Origin: GWE2-42-39 sp942493345
GTDB taxonomy: Bacteria; Bacteroidota; Bacteroidia; Bacteroidales; Prolixibacteraceae
Assembly: GCA_942493345.1 (NCBI GenBank)
Contig: OW818695.1
Span: forward strand, 2,914,001-2,978,000
DNA: 64,000 nucleotides
Reading direction: 5' to 3'
In this document: piece after piece, positions 27,179 through 35,970 of the stretch
Position numbering within the stretch: the stretch's first letter is position 1
Layout: each line of letters begins with the position of its first letter
The notes under the pieces: generated by a model
The model's input: the letters and a program-made list of their open reading frames with translations, nothing else
What the model was told of the DNA's origin: nothing
The model's database searches: none
Position numbers and translations under genes: made by a program

Positions 27179-28723
27179 TTAAAATGGAGGAATTCCGTGT
27201 TTCTTCGTCGGACGGCTATCCACTTTATTAGCTGAAACCTGCAATGCGTGCAACAATATTTTACGGGTTTCCAGTGGTTCGATTACCTCATCAACATATC
27301 CTCGGGCAGCAGCTACGTATGGATTTGCAAATTTTTCTTTGTATTCCTCGATTTTTTGTTTGCGCATTGCTTCCGGATCTTCGGCTTCCGAAATTTCTTT
27401 CCGGAACACGATGTTGGCAGCGCCTTCCGGCCCCATTACTGCGATCTCGGCTGTTGGCCATGCAAATACGAAGTCGGCGCGCAGATGGCGTGAATTCATT
27501 GCAATATAACCACCTCCGTATGCTTTGCGAATAATTACGGTGATTTTCGGGACAGTTGCTTCGCTGTATGCATACAGGATTTTGGCACCGTGACGGATTA
27601 CCCCGGCATGTTCCTGGTCAACGCCCGGAAGATAGCCCGGAAGATCTTCGAGGGTAATGATCGGAATGTTGAAAGCATTGCAATAACGGATAAAACGGGC
27701 TGCTTTATCAGAACTGTCGCAATCGAGTACACCGGCAAGCACTTTTGGCTGGTTGGCAACAAAACCAACGGTTTCGCCGTTCATGCGGCCGAACCCGACA
27801 ACAATATTCGCGGCAAACAACTCCATGATTTCAAAAAATTCGGAACCATCGGCAATTGATTTGATAATATCCCGGATATCGTATGGTAAACGGGCGTCAG
27901 CAGGAACGATATCTTCAATCTTATATTTCGAATTGGGTTCTTTCACCGGGAATGTTTTTGCCTTTTGCGTATTGTTCCACGGTATGTAAGTAATCAGTTT
28001 TTTAATCTGTTCGAAACATTCTTTTTCGCTGATTGCATAGAAGTGGGCATTCCCGGTTAGTTCGGCATGAACTTTGGCGCCTCCCAAATCTTCCATCGAA
28101 ATTTCTTCGCCCAAAACCGTTTTAATAACGCCGGGACCTGTAATGAACATTTTTGAAATGTTTTCGACCACAAAAACGAAGTCAGTCAATGCCGGTGAGT
28201 AAACAGCACCTCCGGCGCATGGTCCGAGAATAACTGAAATTTGTGGGATAACCCCTGAAGCCAATGTGTTACGGAAGAAAATTTCACCATAACCGGCCAA
28301 TGAGTCGACACCTTCCTGTATACGGGCGCCCCCTGAGTCGTTGATCCCGATAAGGGGAACTCTCATTTTAAGCGCGTGGTCCATGATTTTAGTAATTTTG
28401 CGGGCGTGCATTAAACCTAACGAGCCGCCGGCAACGGTGAAGTCTTGTGCAAAAATACAGATCGGCGAGCCATAAATAGTACCTGTACCGATAATTACAC
28501 CATCGCCATGAAGGACTTTGCCTTCCATATCAAAATCACGTCCCGCGTGTTCCACGAAAAGGTCGTATTCGTGAAATGAACCTTCATCAACGATTGAAAG
28601 GATACGGTCGCGGGCAGTCATTTTACCCATTGCAATTTGTTTGCCAATGGCTTCGTCCCCACCACCTTTCTGTACTTCCTGTTTTCTTTTCCGAAGGTCT
28701 AGGATGTTTCTTTTCAGTGACAT
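27179..28723 (-). CDS. Acyl-CoA carboxylase / methylmalonyl-CoA decarboxylase carboxyltransferase subunit
   Basis: 514 aa carboxyltransferase with two crotonase-like halves. Motifs: KIDEKGTFHEYD-type region (VDEGSFHEYDLFVEH), GRDFDMEGKVLHGDGVIIGTGTI, and NDSGGARIQEGVDSLAGYGEIF near residues 120-140; the second half has GVVFVGFANQP-like IVVGFGRMNGETVGFVANQPKVLAG and an AYGGGYIAMNSRHL motif. It moves carboxylate between biotin and propionyl-CoA or acetyl-CoA. The biotin carrier gene follows immediately; no biotin carboxylase or membrane decarboxylase subunit is in the window, so carboxylase and decarboxylase roles remain open. Minus-strand -7-like TAATTTTG at 28808-28815. Confidence 0.93.
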   Translation of the reverse strand: MSLKRNILDLRKRKQEVQKGGGDEAIGKQIAMGKMTARDRILSIVDEGSFHEYDLFVEHAGRDFDMEGKVLHGDGVIIGTGTIYGSPICIFAQDFTVAGGSLGLMHARKITKIMDHALKMRVPLIGINDSGGARIQEGVDSLAGYGEIFFRNTLASGVIPQISVILGPCAGGAVYSPALTDFVFVVENISKMFITGPGVIKTVLGEEISMEDLGGAKVHAELTGNAHFYAISEKECFEQIKKLITYIPWNNTQKAKTFPVKEPNSKYKIEDIVPADARLPYDIRDIIKSIADGSEFFEIMELFAANIVVGFGRMNGETVGFVANQPKVLAGVLDCDSSDKAARFIRYCNAFNIPIITLEDLPGYLPGVDQEHAGVIRHGAKILYAYSEATVPKITVIIRKAYGGGYIAMNSRHLRADFVFAWPTAEIAVMGPEGAANIVFRKEISEAEDPEAMRKQKIEEYKEKFANPYVAAARGYVDEVIEPLETRKILLHALQVSANKVDSRPTKKHGIPPF

Positions 28724-28922
28724 AGAAATAGATTTTAATTAAAAAAAAGTCTCCGTTTTGGAGTTTTCATTCATAATTTGAGAGACAGAACGTCAATCTT
28801 TACGGGGCAAAATTAAGATTTTTTTATTCAATCAAGCGTTTTACAGAACATTTGTTTCCGCCTGAATAATCGTTGCAATCATTTGCTTTTGAACTATTAT
28901 ATGCAGGGTTTGATTTTTTAAT

Positions 28923-30014
28923 TTAACGTGCTGCCCACCTGTAAAGATACACCGCGAGAACGCCAAAAAACAGGTTGGGGATCCAGGTTGCCAAATACGG
29001 AGGAAACCCGGCCGAATGGGCAAAGACAGTACTGACTTGCATGAACATAATGTACGAAAAACTGATCAGGATTCCAAAGCCCAGGTGTAGCCCGATACCT
29101 CCTTTAACTTTTCGTGAGGCAAGCGACACCCCAATTAATGTAAGGATGAATGCAGAGAATGGCCCCGACCGGCGGCGATGTTTCTCCAGTTCGTAATTGA
29201 TGGTGCTTACACCACGTAATTTCAGAACTTTGATTTCCTTATTTAACTCCGGTAGTGCAATAGTTTCCACAATATCGCGTATTACCCGGTAATCTTCCGG
29301 TTTCATATTTAGGACAGTATCTATTTTTTCACCCTTGGTAATGGTTTCTTTGTACCCGTCAATCTCGCGGACTACATAATTGTGAATCGTCCATTTTTTC
29401 TCCGCACGATCCCATTTAATGTATTCAGATGAAAGTTTTGATACCAGTTTCCGATCTTCGAACCGCTCCATTGTAAAACCATGACCTACATCGGTTGACG
29501 CATTGTAGCGACTTATATAAATGAAAAGTCCGGGTTCGAGCTGCTGATGGATATTGATACTTTGCTCAACCCCTTTGGCATTGATGTAGGCATTTCTGAA
29601 TTCAACCCTCTTTTTATTTGCAGGAGGTATTACATAATTACCCAGAACATACGAAAACAGCGCGATTACCATTGCCGAAATCATGTATGGCCGCATTAAC
29701 CGACGGAAAGAGACCCCACTGCTCAGGATAGCAATAATTTCAGTATTGTAGGCCATCTTTGAGGTGAAATAAATTACCGCGATAAATGTAAAAAGAGCGC
29801 TGAAAAGATTGGCAAAATATGGGATGAAATTAAAATAGTAATCGAAAAGGATTGCTTTCGTTGGAACTTCTTTCGAAATAAAATCATCCAGGTTTTCCGA
29901 TACATCGAAAACAATTGAAATGCTGATGATCAGTGTAATGGCATAAAAGAAAGTCCCCAGAAATTTCTTAATAATATAAACATCGATTTTTTTCAGCCCA
30001 AGAAGTTTATTCAT
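28923..30014 (-). CDS. LptF/LptG-family permease (YjgP/YjgQ)
   Basis: 363 aa inner-membrane permease of the lipopolysaccharide export complex, which extracts LPS for the Lpt bridge. Six TM segments in the usual 3+3 layout: TM1-3 near residues 15-120 (FFYAITLIISISIVFDV; LFTFIAVIYFTSKMAYNTEIIA), a large periplasmic beta-jellyroll (~130-275), and TM4-6 near 290-360. The conserved cytoplasmic loop TEIIAILSSGVSFRRLMRPY is present. Its ATG overlaps the tgt stop by 4 nt (translational coupling). Bacteroidota often have a single fused or paired LptF/G of this type; whether this is F or G is not clear. Confidence 0.9.
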   Translation of the reverse strand: MNKLLGLKKIDVYIIKKFLGTFFYAITLIISISIVFDVSENLDDFISKEVPTKAILFDYYFNFIPYFANLFSALFTFIAVIYFTSKMAYNTEIIAILSSGVSFRRLMRPYMISAMVIALFSYVLGNYVIPPANKKRVEFRNAYINAKGVEQSINIHQQLEPGLFIYISRYNASTDVGHGFTMERFEDRKLVSKLSSEYIKWDRAEKKWTIHNYVVREIDGYKETITKGEKIDTVLNMKPEDYRVIRDIVETIALPELNKEIKVLKLRGVSTINYELEKHRRRSGPFSAFILTLIGVSLASRKVKGGIGLHLGFGILISFSYIMFMQVSTVFAHSAGFPPYLATWIPNLFFGVLAVYLYRWAAR

Positions 30015-31141
30015 AATCGTACTGACAGTTGTTTAACCATTTTTTCTTTCCAGTTTTTAAAGGTGTCGGCCAAAATTTGGCGACGGGCTTCTTTTACCAG
30101 CCAAAGATAAAAAGCCAGGTTATGCTGACTGGCAATTTGCGCCCCCAGCATTTCGTTCGAAATAATTAAATGACGCAAAAATGCCTTGTTATATTGTTTG
30201 TCGACAAACGAAGTCCCGTTGGGATCAACCGGAGAAAAGTCGGTTGCCCATTTTCTGTTTTTTATATTGATAATTCCCTCGCTGGTAAACAGCATTCCAT
30301 TTCGTCCGTTTCGGGTCGGCATCACGCAATCGAACATGTCGATTCCGCGGTCAATCGCCTCCAGAATATTGATTGGCGTACCAACTCCCATCAGGTAGCG
30401 GGGTTTGTTCAGAGGAAGAACTTCATTGACCACTTCAATCATAGCATACATATCTTTTTCAGATTCACCTACCGAAAGGCCGCCAATGGCATACCCGTCG
30501 CTGTTGAACCCAATAACATGTTCAGCTGCTTTACGCCGCAGTTCCGGGTAAATAGCGCCCTGCACAATCGGGAATAACGATTGCCGGTGTCCATATACCG
30601 GACTGGTTTGTTCAAACCGGTTCCAGCAGCGTTCGAGCCAGCGCTGTGTCAGTTCGAGCGATTTTTTTGCATAAGCAAATTCGGCATCGCCCGGCGTGCA
30701 TTCATCGAAAGCCATGATGATGTCGCCCCCGATTTTTCGCTGGATGTCCATCACATTTTCAGGAGTAAACAAGTGTGATGAGCCATCAATGTGCGACTGA
30801 AATTTTGCGCCTTCTTCGGTGAGTTTCCGGATATCGCCCAGTGAAAAAACCTGGTAACCGCCACTGTCGGTCAGTATCGGGCCATTCCATCCATTGAAGC
30901 GGTGCAACCCACCTGCCTGTTCAATAATATCGATACCCGGCCGCAAGTACAGATGATAGGTATTCCCCAAAATAATCTGTGCCTGTATATCTTCCTTTAA
31001 ATCTTTTTTGTGGATGCCTTTTACCGATCCGGCAGTACCCACCGGCATAAAAATCGGGGTTTCTATTTTTCCGTGATCAGTTTCCAGAATTCCGGCTCTT
31101 GCCTTGGTTTCAGAAGCAGTATGTAGAAGCTCGAATTGCAT
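30011..31141 (-). CDS. tgt: Queuine tRNA-ribosyltransferase
   Basis: 376 aa TIM-barrel enzyme that exchanges guanine-34 for preQ1 in GUN-anticodon tRNAs. Motifs: LTDSGGYQVFSLG (nucleophile/base region near residues 90-102), GGLSVGESEKDMY, FDCVMPTRNGRNG near 270. The C-terminal zinc site expected as C-x-C-x2-C is absent: the corresponding place reads DPNGTSFVDKQYNKAFLRH, with only the later HNLAFYLWL histidine kept. I recall the same loss in other Bacteroidota Tgt proteins, so it is probably a lineage trait. A -7-like element lies at 31160-31167. Operon with the LptF/G permease. Confidence 0.95.
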   Translation of the reverse strand: MQFELLHTASETKARAGILETDHGKIETPIFMPVGTAGSVKGIHKKDLKEDIQAQIILGNTYHLYLRPGIDIIEQAGGLHRFNGWNGPILTDSGGYQVFSLGDIRKLTEEGAKFQSHIDGSSHLFTPENVMDIQRKIGGDIIMAFDECTPGDAEFAYAKKSLELTQRWLERCWNRFEQTSPVYGHRQSLFPIVQGAIYPELRRKAAEHVIGFNSDGYAIGGLSVGESEKDMYAMIEVVNEVLPLNKPRYLMGVGTPINILEAIDRGIDMFDCVMPTRNGRNGMLFTSEGIINIKNRKWATDFSPVDPNGTSFVDKQYNKAFLRHLIISNEMLGAQIASQHNLAFYLWLVKEARRQILADTFKNWKEKMVKQLSVRL

Positions 31142-31159
31142 GCGATTTTTTTAAGTGCT

Positions 31160-31167
31160 CAAAGATA
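31160..31167 (-). promoter_or_regulatory. Candidate -7 element of the tgt operon
   Basis: Minus-strand TATCTTTG fits TAnnTTTG, 18 nt before the tgt ATG. No consensus -33. Confidence 0.4.
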
Positions 31168-31300
31168 GCCATAAAAGTTAAATTCAGAGAAAAAGGATTT
31201 TTTTGCCCGACGTTAATTAAAATTAAAAAAGCGATGTAGATTCCGTACGAATGTTAAATTTGCCGGAAAAATACGACTTGTGACCGACTTTAATTTCCAA

Positions 31301-32416
31301 ATGTATAACGTACAGGAATGGATATTAATCATTGCCTTGTTCCTGTTTTTCCTGATCCAGTTGTACTTTATTCTGAGGTATTTTCTGAAACCGTTATTTC
31401 TGAAACCAGCTTCTGAAAGCATCTTCGAAAACCACATATCAGTGATCGTTCCGGTTCGGAATGAAGAAGAAAAAATACAATCAATTATTGAGGAACTTCT
31501 TTCTCAGCAATTCTCAAATTTCGAGCTGATCATGGTTGACAACCATTCGATGGACCGGACCTTTGAGTTGTTGTTTAGCTTGACTAAAAAATACCAAAAC
31601 GTAAAATACACAGGCATTGCCCAGGATGTAAGGTTCTCCGAAAAAATGAACATCAATCTTGGGATGAAAGCGGCAAAATCGGCCTGGGTTATTTTCACTG
31701 ATGCCGAAGTACTCGACCGCGATCCCGAATGGCTGAAAAAAATGAACGGATACATTAGCGACGACATCGATGCCGTGATTGGCTATTCCAATGTGGTTAA
31801 GGGGAAAGGTTCTGCCCGGTTCTTTTTCCGGATGGATAAAATGTGGCAATTTATACAGGGAACTGCTTTTACGCTTGGCGGGAGAACACTTATTACCGAC
31901 CAGAGCAATGTGCTGATTCGCAAAGAAATATATTTCGACGCAGGAGGATTCCGGCAACACATCAATAAATATTATGCGAACCTCGAATTAATCCTGAATG
32001 AAAAAATAAAAAGCAAACGGGTTCGGATTGCTACCAGCGACGTGGCTTTCATATCAACAATTGATGAAAATGAAGACCTGTCGTTCCGCAACCTGGTAAA
32101 AAAATCGATGCAGATCAGAAAAAACTTATCGATATTTAGCCGTATCGCCTTATTTATCGACGAATATTCACGGATAGCGTTGTTTTTAGCTTTTGTACTC
32201 GTGTATATTTTCCGCCCTTTATATTGGGAATTCTCCTTTATTCTGCTGTTTATTCACCTTTTGCTGGTATCGATTGTTTTGGGAATCAACCAAAAACGTT
32301 TGAAGGAACAAAAATTCTTTTTATCTTCGTTAGTATATATTTTGATAAGACCACTGCTGGTATTATCGATCGGATTGATAATGTTTATTAAAGACCGACG
32401 AGATAGATGGATTTAA
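31301..32416 (+). CDS. Family 2 glycosyltransferase with C-terminal membrane segments
   Basis: About 371 aa. N-terminal TM (ILIIALFLFFLIQLYFILRYFL), then a GT-A fold glycosyltransferase family 2 domain: VIVPVRNEEEKIQSIIEELL, LIMVDNHSMDRTFELL, and a DAEVLDRDPEWLKKM metal-binding region; a QSNVLIRKEIYFDAGGF motif follows; two or three C-terminal TMs (~290-365). A GTG at 31280 is in frame, but the -7-like TAAATTTG at 31255-31262 would leave only ~11 nt of leader, so the ATG at 31301 is preferred. Overlaps the sigma factor gene by 10 nt. It probably makes a cell-envelope glycan or glycolipid; acceptor unknown. Confidence 0.85.
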   Translation: MYNVQEWILIIALFLFFLIQLYFILRYFLKPLFLKPASESIFENHISVIVPVRNEEEKIQSIIEELLSQQFSNFELIMVDNHSMDRTFELLFSLTKKYQNVKYTGIAQDVRFSEKMNINLGMKAAKSAWVIFTDAEVLDRDPEWLKKMNGYISDDIDAVIGYSNVVKGKGSARFFFRMDKMWQFIQGTAFTLGGRTLITDQSNVLIRKEIYFDAGGFRQHINKYYANLELILNEKIKSKRVRIATSDVAFISTIDENEDLSFRNLVKKSMQIRKNLSIFSRIALFIDEYSRIALFLAFVLVYIFRPLYWEFSFILLFIHLLLVSIVLGINQKRLKEQKFFLSSLVYILIRPLLVLSIGLIMFIKDRRDRWI

Positions 32417-33015
32417 ATCATCAGTTATCAGACAAAGCACAACAGGATTTTATTCTTGTGGAAGCAGCGTTGACCGGGGATGAAAAAGCATTCGCCAAGT
32501 TGATGAGTAGATACAAAGATGCCATCTACTTTATGCTCCTAAAAATGGTAAACAACAAAAGCGATGCTGAAGATCTGACCATTGAAGCATTTGGCAAAGC
32601 TTTTAAAAACCTTCACCAGTATTCTCCCAGTTACGCCTTCAGTACCTGGTTATTTAAAATAGCATCGAATAACTGCATCGATTTTTTGCGGAAACGTCGC
32701 GGGGTGCATATTCCCATTGACAGCAACCAGGAAAACAACGAACCCGACCAGCAAATACGCCTGAAATCGAACGATCCGAACCCCGAGCAGAAGATGATCA
32801 GGATACAAAAAGCGATTTTGTTGCGCAAGGTGGTACGACGTTTAAAACCCCGTTACCAGACCCTGGTCGAGCTTCGCTATTTCCGCGAATACTCCTACGA
32901 AGAAATTGCAAACGAACTGAATTTACCTCTGGGAACCGTGAAAGCGCAACTATTCAGGGCACGCGAAATGCTCTTCAAAATGATTGAAGACACCGAAATG
33001 GGAGAAGACGATTAA
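32407..33015 (+). CDS. ECF-type RNA polymerase sigma factor
   Basis: 202 aa sigma-70-family factor of the group IV (ECF) type: region 2 (FAKLMSRYKDAIYFMLLKMVNNKSDAEDLTIEAFGKAF, residues ~30-67) with the -10-binding helix AFSTWLFKIASNNCIDFLRKRR, a charged linker (~105-135), and region 4.2 with YEEIANELNLPLGTVKAQLFRAREML. Its start overlaps the glycosyltransferase end by 10 nt and rsmG follows after 19 nt. No anti-sigma gene is adjacent, so it is a constitutive-type or otherwise regulated factor; this synteny with rsmG is common in Marinilabiliales-like genomes as far as I recall. Confidence 0.9.
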   Translation: MDLNHQLSDKAQQDFILVEAALTGDEKAFAKLMSRYKDAIYFMLLKMVNNKSDAEDLTIEAFGKAFKNLHQYSPSYAFSTWLFKIASNNCIDFLRKRRGVHIPIDSNQENNEPDQQIRLKSNDPNPEQKMIRIQKAILLRKVVRRLKPRYQTLVELRYFREYSYEEIANELNLPLGTVKAQLFRAREMLFKMIEDTEMGEDD

Positions 33016-33034
33016 ATTCCTGCTTATTTTTTTT

Positions 33035-33667
33035 ATGAATATTATCCGAAAATATTTTCCCGGACTCGACGAGCTGCAAATGAAACGTTTGGGTATGCTC
33101 CGGCATTTGTACGAAGAATGGAATGCCCAAATCAACGTTGTATCGCGCAAAGACATTGAGCAACTGTACGAACGCCACGTACTTCATTCGATGGCCATTG
33201 CCCGGTTTATTCAGTTTGTCCCCGGAACCCAGATTATGGATGTTGGTACCGGCGGTGGTTTCCCGGGAATTCCGTTGGCAATTTTATTTCCTGAAAGTGA
33301 TTTTTATCTGGTCGATTCCATTGCAAAAAAAATAAAAGTGGTAACCGAAGTTGCCTCCGCATTAGAACTGAAAAATGTAAAGGCAGAACAAATGAGGGCT
33401 GAACAGGTTGATCGGCGGTTCGATTTTGTGGTGAGCCGTGCAGTTACTGCATTCCCGCGTTTTGTCGATCTGGTAAAAGAAAAAATAAAAACAGAGAACC
33501 GTAATTCGCTGGCAAACGGCATCCTGTATTTAAAAGGCGGCGATTTCGACGAGGAAGTAAAACCGTTTGGCGACAAGGCAACCGTGCATAATTTAGACGA
33601 TTTATTTGATGAGGAATTTTTTGAAACCAAAAAGCTCATCCATCTCGCAATAAAAAACAGAAAATAA
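33035..33667 (+). CDS. rsmG: 16S rRNA (guanine-527-N7) methyltransferase
   Basis: 210 aa SAM methyltransferase, GidB family, which modifies G527 of 16S rRNA. Motifs: LYEEWNAQINVVSRKDIEQLYERHVLHS near residues 25-52 and motif I IMDVGTGGGFPGIPLAILFP near 68-87, then VSRAVTAFPRFVDL. The ATG at 33035 (MNIIRKYFPG) is taken; an in-frame ATG 17 codons earlier overlaps the sigma factor gene and adds non-family residues. It is followed by an independent promoter for rpmH. Confidence 0.94.
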   Translation: MNIIRKYFPGLDELQMKRLGMLRHLYEEWNAQINVVSRKDIEQLYERHVLHSMAIARFIQFVPGTQIMDVGTGGGFPGIPLAILFPESDFYLVDSIAKKIKVVTEVASALELKNVKAEQMRAEQVDRRFDFVVSRAVTAFPRFVDLVKEKIKTENRNSLANGILYLKGGDFDEEVKPFGDKATVHNLDDLFDEEFFETKKLIHLAIKNRK

Positions 33668-33679
33668 AATTGACTTTGC

Positions 33680-33710
33680 TTTGGATAAAATCAAAAAACG
33701 TTTATTTTTG
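33680..33710 (+). promoter_or_regulatory. Bacteroidota-type promoter of rpmH
   Basis: TTTG (33680-33683), 19-nt spacer, TATTTTTG (33703-33710): full consensus. Predicted transcript start near 33717, leader ~38 nt. Confidence 0.85.
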
Positions 33711-33754
33711 CAGTCCGATTTTAAAGAGTATACATCAATTAAAAATAAAGACCG

Positions 33755-33913
33755 ATGAAAAGGACCTTTCAGCCATCAAACAGAAAGCGCAGAAACAAAC
33801 ATGGTTTCAGAGAAAGAATGGCAACTGCAAATGGCCGTAAAGTTTTGAAAGCCCGCAGAGCAAAAGGCAGAAAAAAATTAACTGTTTCTGACGAGCCAAG
33901 ACACAAGCGCTAA
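33755..33913 (+). CDS. rpmH: 50S ribosomal protein L34
   Basis: 52 aa, too short for an ordinary length cut-off. The sequence begins MKRTFQPSNRKRRNKHGFRE, the universal L34 signature, continues with RMATANGRKVLKARRAKGRK and ends in an acidic-basic tail typical of Bacteroidota L34. Structural protein of the large ribosomal subunit near the exit-tunnel base. It is a separate transcription unit: a full promoter at 33680-33710 and a strong terminator at 33947-33977. The usual partners rnpA/yidC/dnaA are not adjacent here. Confidence 0.97.
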   Translation: MKRTFQPSNRKRRNKHGFRERMATANGRKVLKARRAKGRKKLTVSDEPRHKR

Positions 33914-33946
33914 AACGATATTTATATTGACTTCAATATACACGAG

Positions 33947-33977
33947 AGGTAAAGAACGGTGTTTCTTTACCTTTTTG
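33947..33977 (+). terminator. Terminator of rpmH
   Basis: Perfect 10-bp stem AGGTAAAGAA/TTCTTTACCT (33947-33956, 33963-33972), loop CGGTGT, T run to 33976. Confidence 0.9.
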
Positions 33978-34095
33978 TGTTTCTGAAAGGGAATTCAGGC
34001 AAAAGCCTTGAAATTCTTTCTTTTCATTTCTTGAGGCTGGCAAATACTATTTTTTCAATTATTTTTGTTTTTAACTAGAAACAAGAACTTCCGGC

Positions 34096-34899
34096 ATGAG
34101 TATAAAACCATTTTTAAAAAGCAAAATATTTTTAAAACAACTGGGCATTGCAGTTGTCATCACTTTTGTCCTGGCCAATTTGGCGATGTTTATGCTACGC
34201 ATCTACACCGATCATGGCGAAAGCTACCCGGTTCCCGATCTGAATGGCATGACCATCGAACAAGCTGAACGGGTAATCAGCAAGAATGACTTCCGTTCCC
34301 AGGTAATCGATTCCATGTTTGTAAAAGGGGCTGTTCCCGGAACAGTTGTCGGACAGGTTCCCGCGGCAGGAGCTAAAGTAAAAAAGAACCGCATCCTGTT
34401 TTTAACGATTTGCACCCTGACGCCTGAACAGGTTGCCATGCCAAAACTTACCGACATTGCGTACCAGCAGGCACTGAATGTACTCGAAAGCTTAGGTTTG
34501 GAAATAGGAAATACAATTTACAAACCTTCGGAATACATAAACCTTGTTTTGGAACAGCGGGTTCAAGGCAAAACGGCAGAAGCAGGAATGCAGATACCAA
34601 AGGGAACCCGTGTCGACCTGGTAGTCGGCCAGGTTTTTTCGGGCGAACAAGTTCGAATACCTGATCTTGTAGGAGAAACATATTCCGAGGCAAAAAATAT
34701 TTTGGAGGCTTCTTCCCTGAATTTTGGCGCTGTTGTTCTCGACGATTCACTTTCGTTGGATAACGATAGCGTTGTTGCTCGGGTGTGGAAACAGCGCCCC
34801 GAACCTTCCGATGTTCAGATTTACCAAGGCCAATCAATTGACGTTTGGCTGACGGCTGACGAGAAAAAATTAAAAAATGTCCTTGAGGACAAGAAATAA
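34096..34899 (+). CDS. PASTA-domain membrane protein
   Basis: 267 aa with one N-terminal TM (LGIAVVITFVLANLAMFML, residues ~15-35) and three extracytoplasmic PASTA repeats: PVPDLNGMTIEQAERVI (~46), MPKLTDIAYQQALNVLES (~117), and IPDLVGETYSEAKNILEAS (~193). There is no kinase or transpeptidase domain. PASTA repeats bind peptidoglycan-type ligands in Ser/Thr kinases and PBPs; stand-alone forms like this are common in Bacteroidota upstream of rluD. Followed after 6 nt by the pseudouridine synthase and then ddl, so it belongs to an operon with one cell-wall gene. Role unknown. Confidence 0.9.
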   Translation: MSIKPFLKSKIFLKQLGIAVVITFVLANLAMFMLRIYTDHGESYPVPDLNGMTIEQAERVISKNDFRSQVIDSMFVKGAVPGTVVGQVPAAGAKVKKNRILFLTICTLTPEQVAMPKLTDIAYQQALNVLESLGLEIGNTIYKPSEYINLVLEQRVQGKTAEAGMQIPKGTRVDLVVGQVFSGEQVRIPDLVGETYSEAKNILEASSLNFGAVVLDDSLSLDNDSVVARVWKQRPEPSDVQIYQGQSIDVWLTADEKKLKNVLEDKK

Positions 34900-34905
34900 G
34901 ATTAG

Positions 34906-35967
34906 ATGATTGAAGAAATGCTATACGACGGTTTTGACGAAAATGAAGACAACGAGGACGGTGGTTTATACGAACATTTCCGTCTGGAGGTCGATCCCGG
35001 TCAATCGCTTTTGCGCATCGACAAGTTTTTGACAAACCGTCTGGAAAACGCTTCGCGAAACCGTATCCAGAATGCTGCTGAAGCCGGCAACATCCGGGTA
35101 AACGAGAAACCGGTAAAATCGAATTACAAGGTGAAACCGGGCGACATCATCACCATCGTGATGGATTATCCGCGGCGTGAACTGAAAATTATTGCTGAAG
35201 ATATTCCCCTCAATATTCAATACGAAGACGATCACCTTTTGGTGGTCAACAAGCCGGCCGGACTGGTCGTTCATCCGGGACACGGTAATTATTCCGGAAC
35301 GCTGGTCAATGCGTTGGCCTGGCATTTCAGGGATTTGCCTTTGTTTAATTCCGACGATCCCCGCCCGGGACTGGTGCATCGTATCGATAAAAACACGTCG
35401 GGACTGTTGGTTGTTGCAAAAACCGAAATAGCCAAAAATAAACTGGCCATGCAGTTTTTCGAGAAAACGACCAGCCGGAAATACATCGCACTGGTATGGG
35501 GAAACTTGGCTGACGATGAAGGAACTGTTGTTGGAAATATTGGGCGCAGTTTCAAAAACCGGCAGGTTTTTACTGTTTTTCCGGATGAAGATCACGGAAA
35601 ACCGGCTGTGACCCATTATAAAGTACTGGAGCGTTTCGACTACGTCACCCTGATCGAGTGCCGTCTTGAAACCGGGCGCACACACCAGATCAGGGTACAC
35701 ATGCAGTACCTCGGGCATCCGCTGTTCAACGACGACAATTATGGTGGCGATGCTATTTTGCGGGGAACAACATTTGCCAAATACCGACAATTTGTAAACA
35801 ATTGTTTCCATATTTTACCACGCCAGGCGCTTCATGCGAAAACACTGGGTTTTATTCATCCTGAAACCGGGCAGGAAATGCTGTTCGATTCGGAACTGGC
35901 GCCCGATCTGGCCGAAGTGATAGAAAAATGGAGAAACTATATTTCCAACCGACCTTTAAATGAATAA
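34906..35967 (+). CDS. RluA-family 23S rRNA pseudouridine synthase (RluD-like)
   Basis: 353 aa. N-terminal S4 RNA-binding domain (LLRIDKFLTNRLENASRNRIQNAAEAG, residues ~28-60) and catalytic domain with the aspartate motif RPGLVHRIDKNTSGLLVVAKT (Asp near 163) and GRTHQIRVHMQYLGHPLFND. This architecture is that of RluD, which makes pseudouridines in helix 69 of 23S rRNA; RluA/RluC subclass cannot be excluded, hence no symbol. N-terminal extension of ~20 acidic residues (DENEDNEDGG). Starts 6 nt after the PASTA gene and ends 3 nt before ddl. Confidence 0.92.
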   Translation: MIEEMLYDGFDENEDNEDGGLYEHFRLEVDPGQSLLRIDKFLTNRLENASRNRIQNAAEAGNIRVNEKPVKSNYKVKPGDIITIVMDYPRRELKIIAEDIPLNIQYEDDHLLVVNKPAGLVVHPGHGNYSGTLVNALAWHFRDLPLFNSDDPRPGLVHRIDKNTSGLLVVAKTEIAKNKLAMQFFEKTTSRKYIALVWGNLADDEGTVVGNIGRSFKNRQVFTVFPDEDHGKPAVTHYKVLERFDYVTLIECRLETGRTHQIRVHMQYLGHPLFNDDNYGGDAILRGTTFAKYRQFVNNCFHILPRQALHAKTLGFIHPETGQEMLFDSELAPDLAEVIEKWRNYISNRPLNE

Positions 35968-35970
35968 AAG

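Noticed and set aside
34966..35811. 281-codon minus-strand frame opposite the pseudouridine synthase
   Set aside because: Shadow of a complete RluA-family gene; no motif or start context.
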